From: an uncultured Spirochaetales bacterium
GTDB taxonomy: Bacteria; Spirochaetota; Spirochaetia; Sphaerochaetales; Sphaerochaetaceae
Assembly (NCBI GenBank): GCA_945947045.1
Contig: CAMEXG010000096.1
Coordinates: forward strand, 1 to 7,794
Direction: 5' to 3'
DNA: 7,794 nt
Each line of letters starts with the position of its first letter. Within the stretch, counting starts at the first letter, position 1. Below are positions 6,604 to 7,794 of the stretch, piece by piece. The translations under genes were made by a program, and so were the position numbers. The notes under the pieces are model-generated. The model searched no databases. It was not told the DNA's origin and worked only from the letters and a program-made list of their open reading frames with translations.

Positions 6604-7527
6604 ATGAAAAATGCCCTTGTTGTTATAAATCCAAACGCTTCAAAAGGAAAAGGTGAAGCCAAGGCGAAAAGAATTTCCGAGTATTTCAAAGAAGCAGGAT
6701 GGAATTGTACTGTTGCTTATACTCAGGGGACAGGGCATGCGGAAAAACTGGCGAAGAGTGGGGCCGAAAATGGATTCAAAACAATAATTGCAGCCGGTGG
6801 AGACGGAACGGTAAACGAAGTCGTCAACGGGATTATGCGCTCTAAAAAAGAAGTGGACATGGGAATTATTCCTGTGGGCAGGGGGAATGATTTTGCTTGG
6901 ATCGCCGGAATACCTACAGACTGGAAGAAGGCCAGTGACATAATCATAAAGGGTACCCCTATAAAGACGGATGTAGGACACGCCAGGGGTACAGTTGCAG
7001 ATAAATATTTTCTAAATGGCATGGGTTTTGGTTTTGAGCCCATGGTCAATTTTAAGGCTCAGGAGTACAAGCATCTTAACGGTATGGCGAGTTATGTGGC
7101 TGCCTTTATAAATATATTGATGAATCCTCCTAAGGGATATGAGGTTGCCATGTCTCTTGATGGAGGAGAGGTAAGATACTTCAAGTCTCAGCAGATTAGT
7201 ATGAATAATGGTCGTAGAATGGGGTCTTCTTTCCTTATGACTCCTAAGGCGGAGATTGATGACGGTTTGTTAGACTTTATGTTTACAAATCGTCTCTATA
7301 AAGGCTTCGGACTAATTGGTCTTGTCCTCAAATTCTTAAAAGGCGCAATGGTTTCTGATAAAGAAAACTTCTCTTATGGAAACGCAAAAAAAGTTGTCAT
7401 CGATATTTTGGGACCGGGTGCTGTATCACATGTAGACGGAGAAGAGTTCGAAAGAGATGGAAATCATTTTGAAATAGAGATACTCCCTTCCGCTGTAAGC
7501 TTGTATAGACCAGAAAAGGACAAATGA
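6604..7527 (+). CDS. Diacylglycerol kinase catalytic-domain lipid kinase (YegS/DgkB/LCB5-like)
   Basis: This is a soluble or peripheral-membrane kinase that phosphorylates a lipid alcohol such as diacylglycerol, returning it to phosphatidic acid for phospholipid synthesis. The exact lipid is not readable from sequence. Its 307 residues are typical. The N-terminal domain starts with VVINPNASKGKG and contains the nucleotide-binding signature GGDGTVNEVVNG at 65-76. The next motif, usually PxGTxND, reads PVGRGNDFAW at 90-99. The C-terminal beta-sandwich domain carries TPKAEIDDGLLD at 213-224 and HVDGE at 276-280, matching the conserved DGxLD and DGE motifs that include the family's catalytic acidic residues. 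The ATG at 6604 is supported by AGAGGA at 6589-6594, 9 bases upstream. The gene is divergent from the MATE cluster and appears monocistronic; no hairpin terminator lies directly after its stop. Confidence 0.93.
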   Translation: MKNALVVINPNASKGKGEAKAKRISEYFKEAGWNCTVAYTQGTGHAEKLAKSGAENGFKTIIAAGGDGTVNEVVNGIMRSKKEVDMGIIPVGRGNDFAWIAGIPTDWKKASDIIIKGTPIKTDVGHARGTVADKYFLNGMGFGFEPMVNFKAQEYKHLNGMASYVAAFINILMNPPKGYEVAMSLDGGEVRYFKSQQISMNNGRRMGSSFLMTPKAEIDDGLLDFMFTNRLYKGFGLIGLVLKFLKGAMVSDKENFSYGNAKKVVIDILGPGAVSHVDGEEFERDGNHFEIEILPSAVSLYRPEKDK

Positions 7528-7530
7528 TCT

Positions 7531-7539
7531 TGGTATAAT
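7531..7539 (+). promoter_or_regulatory. Extended -10 promoter just after the lipid kinase stop
   Basis: TGGTATAAT is a perfect extended -10 element (TGn plus TATAAT) beginning 3 bases after the TGA of the lipid kinase. No recognisable -35 lies 16-18 bases upstream, which extended -10 promoters can do without. Transcription would start near 7546 and run rightwards through about 250 bases without a sizeable gene, towards whatever lies beyond the window. Confidence 0.5.
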
Positions 7540-7545
7540 CTGGAT

Positions 7546-7695
7546 AAAGTTTAAAGAGAAGGAAAATCCTTGCTGACTTTGATGTTTATCTACACAACTA
7601 GATGAAGAATCCGATTCTAAGCGTCTTGGCTTGAAGATTCCTTTTGTGATTTGACGATGGAAAGGCTTAGAAGAGAAAAAGAAATTTATTTCTAA
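7546..7695 (+). other. Possible structured leader or small RNA region with mini-ORFs
   Basis: No gene of normal size is present. An 8-base inverted repeat, TTCTAAGC (7615-7622) with GCTTAGAA (7665-7672), could close a three-way junction. Inside it are the short helices TCTT/AAGA (7624-7627 with 7634-7637) and TTCC/GGAA (7638-7641 with 7659-7662). AAGGA at 7559-7563 stands 6 bases before a TTG-initiated 11-codon frame (7570-7605), whose stop overlaps the ATG of a 10-codon frame (7602-7634). It could be a leader, a small RNA or simply spacer. I recognise no known RNA family. Confidence 0.2.
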
Positions 7696-7730
7696 AAACG
7701 GTGCTCTATAATTACTATGTGTAATATCTG

Positions 7731-7771
7731 GTATAAAAAAATATAATATTTAACCTAATTATATTTTATAC
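7731..7771. repeat. AT-rich inverted repeat near the window end
   Basis: GTATAAAA (7731-7738) and TATAAT (7742-7747) pair with ATTATA (7758-7763) and TTTTATAC (7764-7771). This gives 14 pairs with a 3-base A bulge and a 10-base loop. There is no GC core, so an intrinsic terminator is unlikely. It more probably belongs to the upstream region of the next gene. Several TATAAT-like words in this stretch could act as -10 boxes but none has a convincing -35. Confidence 0.4.
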
Positions 7772-7794
7772 AATAAGATACAGACGTAAAAAAT

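Noticed and set aside
7657..7695. Plus-strand 12-codon frame starting MERLRREKE
   Set aside because: It is very short, has no Shine-Dalgarno, and its start lies inside a possible helix; nothing supports translation.
7707..7712. TATAAT word (and another at 7742-7747) as further promoters
   Set aside because: Such words are expected by chance in DNA this AT-rich, and no -35 or TGn extension accompanies them.
7528..7750. Minus-strand open stretch through the right intergenic region continuing antisense into the lipid kinase gene
   Set aside because: It has no ATG in the intergenic part and a Ser/Phe/Lys-rich translation without family resemblance.
1..7794. Search for a new multi-gene defence, secretion or biosynthetic system
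   Set aside because: Every sizeable gene belongs to a recognised housekeeping or transport family, and no CRISPR repeats, transposase, integrase, toxin-antitoxin pair or tRNA-like sequence was seen.

Overview
The window looks like ordinary, densely packed chromosomal DNA of a moderately AT-rich bacterium. A spirochaete (Treponema or Sphaerochaeta relatives) is my best guess. The main pointer is the first gene, a protein joining a cyclophilin to an FKBP in that order, an arrangement known from Treponema denticola among few bacteria. This is inference from domain architecture and protein style; no rRNA or other decisive marker is present.

Layout: (1) 1-2317, plus strand: the 3' part of the cyclophilin-FKBP peptidyl-prolyl isomerase gene, whose stop codon overlaps the start codon of radA by one base. 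(2) 2318-2426: a short intergenic stretch between convergent genes, holding a long hairpin that works best as a terminator for the minus-strand transcript, plus further AT-rich inverted repeats. (3) 6498-2427, minus strand: three genes in a row, a MATE-family exporter, a PepD-type dipeptidase (M20 family) and a TraB/PrgY-type protein with a membrane tail. The gaps are 43 and 54 bp. (4) 6499-6603: a divergent promoter region with a 23-bp imperfect palindrome that could be an operator. (5) 6604-7527, plus strand: a diacylglycerol/sphingosine-kinase-like lipid kinase. (6) 7528-7794: non-coding sequence with a very good extended -10 promoter just after the lipid kinase stop, a possible structured or mini-ORF-bearing leader, and an AT-rich inverted repeat at the end.

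Functionally this is a set of housekeeping genes: protein folding, recombination repair, peptide turnover, efflux and phospholipid metabolism. I see no mobile element, CRISPR array, tRNA or rRNA, toxin-antitoxin pair or defence system, and no convincing new multi-gene system. The points most worth a second look are in the regulatory DNA: a MATE gene that appears to be transcribed without a leader, the palindrome between the divergent genes, a hairpin sitting where the ribosome-binding site of the TraB gene should be, and the promoter plus leader after the lipid kinase. Two proteins also carry changes in signature motifs: KSRFG in RadA and GRGND in the lipid kinase.
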